DNA of 6,564 nucleotides from the NCBI GenBank assembly GCA_049794535.1, contig JBARCX010000318.1:1-6564 (forward strand). The letters run 5' to 3'. The notes below the pieces were generated by a model that had not been told where the DNA came from, made no database searches, and saw nothing but the letters and a program-made list of their open reading frames with translations. Both the position numbers and the translations under genes were made by a program. Shown here in pieces: positions 6,354 to 6,564 of the stretch. The DNA is from JBARCX01 sp049794535 (GTDB lineage Bacteria > Pseudomonadota > Gammaproteobacteria > Xanthomonadales > Rhodanobacteraceae). The stretch's first letter is position 1. The number at the start of each line of letters is the position of its first letter.

Positions 6354-6382
6354 TTGCCAAAAAATAGACCCATCCTTAGTAT
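6354..6382 (+). promoter_or_regulatory. Candidate rRNA operon promoter P1
   Basis: TTGCCA (6354-6359, five of six matches to the -35 consensus), a 17-bp spacer and TAGTAT (6377-6382, four of six). Transcription should start near 6389. The GC-rich stretch after the -10 box (TCGCCTCCCC, 6382-6391) resembles the discriminator of stringently controlled rrn P1 promoters, so repression by ppGpp/DksA is inferred. The early transcript could fold into a stem at 6393-6415 with one bulge. Confidence 0.55.
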
Positions 6383-6449
6383 TCGCCTCCCCGCCGCTGG
6401 CAACGTTTCCACGGCAACAACGACAGCAAAAAGATCCACGCTGAAGGTG

Positions 6450-6477
6450 TTGACGGACAGGGAAAACGATGTAAGAT
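6450..6477 (+). promoter_or_regulatory. Candidate rRNA operon promoter P2
   Basis: TTGACG (6450-6455, five of six matches), a 16-bp spacer and TAAGAT (6472-6477, four of six matches to TATAAT). The start should fall near 6484, about 95 bp after P1, giving the tandem P1-P2 arrangement typical of rrn operons. Its transcript begins a few bases before the first leader hairpin. Confidence 0.65.
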
Positions 6478-6487
6478 GAGCGGCTCA

Positions 6488-6508
6488 CCTAGGACGAAAC
6501 GTCTTAGG
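6488..6508 (+). other. rrn leader hairpin 1
   Basis: CCTAGGACG (6488-6496) pairs with CGTCTTAGG (6500-6508) around an AAA loop: nine pairs, one of them G-U. It forms within the first few bases of the P2 transcript and lacks a T-run, so it is not a terminator. It may protect the 5' end or take part in antitermination. Confidence 0.6.
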
Positions 6509-6529
6509 GCGAATCTAGAAAAGGTTCGC
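6509..6529 (+). other. rrn leader hairpin 2, boxB-like
   Basis: GCGAATCT (6509-6516) pairs with AAGGUUCGC's last eight bases (6522-6529): eight pairs, one U-G, with an AGAAA loop (6517-6521). It abuts hairpin 1 with no gap and lies 7 nt upstream of boxA, the position of boxB in E. coli rrn leaders. Confidence 0.6.
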
Positions 6530-6536
6530 AAGTGAT

Positions 6537-6548
6537 TGATCTTTGACA
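6537..6548 (+). promoter_or_regulatory. rrn boxA antitermination site
   Basis: TGATCTTTGACA matches ten of twelve bases of the E. coli rrn boxA TGCTCTTTAACA. boxA RNA binds NusB-NusE (S10) and assembles the antitermination complex that keeps polymerase going through the untranslated rRNA genes. Its place after two hairpins and near the expected 16S start fits. Confidence 0.8.
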
Positions 6549-6564
6549 GTGTGCGCAGGTGACT

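Larger units (their letters stand above)
6484..6564 (+). other. 16S rRNA precursor leader (continues past window end)
   Basis: This is the beginning of the rRNA operon transcript from P2, identified by the promoter pair, two hairpins and boxA. No mature 16S sequence is present; the 16S 5' end should lie downstream of 6564. The start given is the predicted P2 start, while transcripts from P1 would begin about 95 nt earlier. Confidence 0.75.

Noticed and set aside
1..6564. Novel defence, mobile or biosynthetic system
   Set aside because: All but one of the genes are recognisable housekeeping families in a conserved order. No transposase, integrase, tRNA-attachment duplication, CRISPR repeat or phage gene is visible.

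Overview
The window looks like a housekeeping stretch of chromosome from a gammaproteobacterium, most likely of the Xanthomonadales/Lysobacterales (Rhodanobacteraceae- or Xanthomonadaceae-like). The grounds are protein style, moderately high GC, and a 16S leader boxA of the type remembered from xanthomonads. The family assignment rests on recollection of relatives, not on a search.

Layout, left to right. (1) 2-535 (+): the C-terminal part of an exonuclease III-family DNA-repair nuclease, cut by the window edge. (2) 525-1841 (+): an AmpG-type muropeptide permease whose start overlaps the nuclease stop by 11 bp. (3) 1842-1987: a 146-bp gap, then 1988-2287 (+): a 99-residue protein of unknown function with a ribbon-helix-helix-like N-terminus. 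(4) Convergent to it, only 4 bp away, a minus-strand pair: anmK (2292-3410) and, upstream of it with a 17-bp gap, a membrane-anchored LysM/M23 murein endopeptidase of MepM type (3428-4912). (5) A divergent control region (about 4913-5048) with a tandem repeat and an inverted repeat. (6) 5049-6260 (+): tyrosyl-tRNA synthetase, type 2. (7) 6261-6564: no protein gene. This holds what reads as the control region of an rRNA operon: A-tract UP element, promoter P1, promoter P2, two abutting leader hairpins and boxA. The 16S gene itself should start just beyond the right edge.

Three of the genes belong to cell-wall turnover. The endopeptidase opens cross-links in the periplasm, AmpG imports anhydro-muropeptides, and AnmK phosphorylates the released anhydro-N-acetylmuramic acid so that the sugar re-enters metabolism. 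The other half of the window serves translation: tyrS followed by an rrn operon. The order anmK - M23 peptidase - tyrosyl-tRNA synthetase - rRNA operon is also known to me from Pseudomonas aeruginosa, so this looks like an old conserved neighbourhood rather than an accessory island.

I found no mobile element, CRISPR array, tRNA or defence system. The parts most worth a second look are the compact rrn promoter/leader architecture, the small orphan RHH-like protein and the repeats in front of tyrS.
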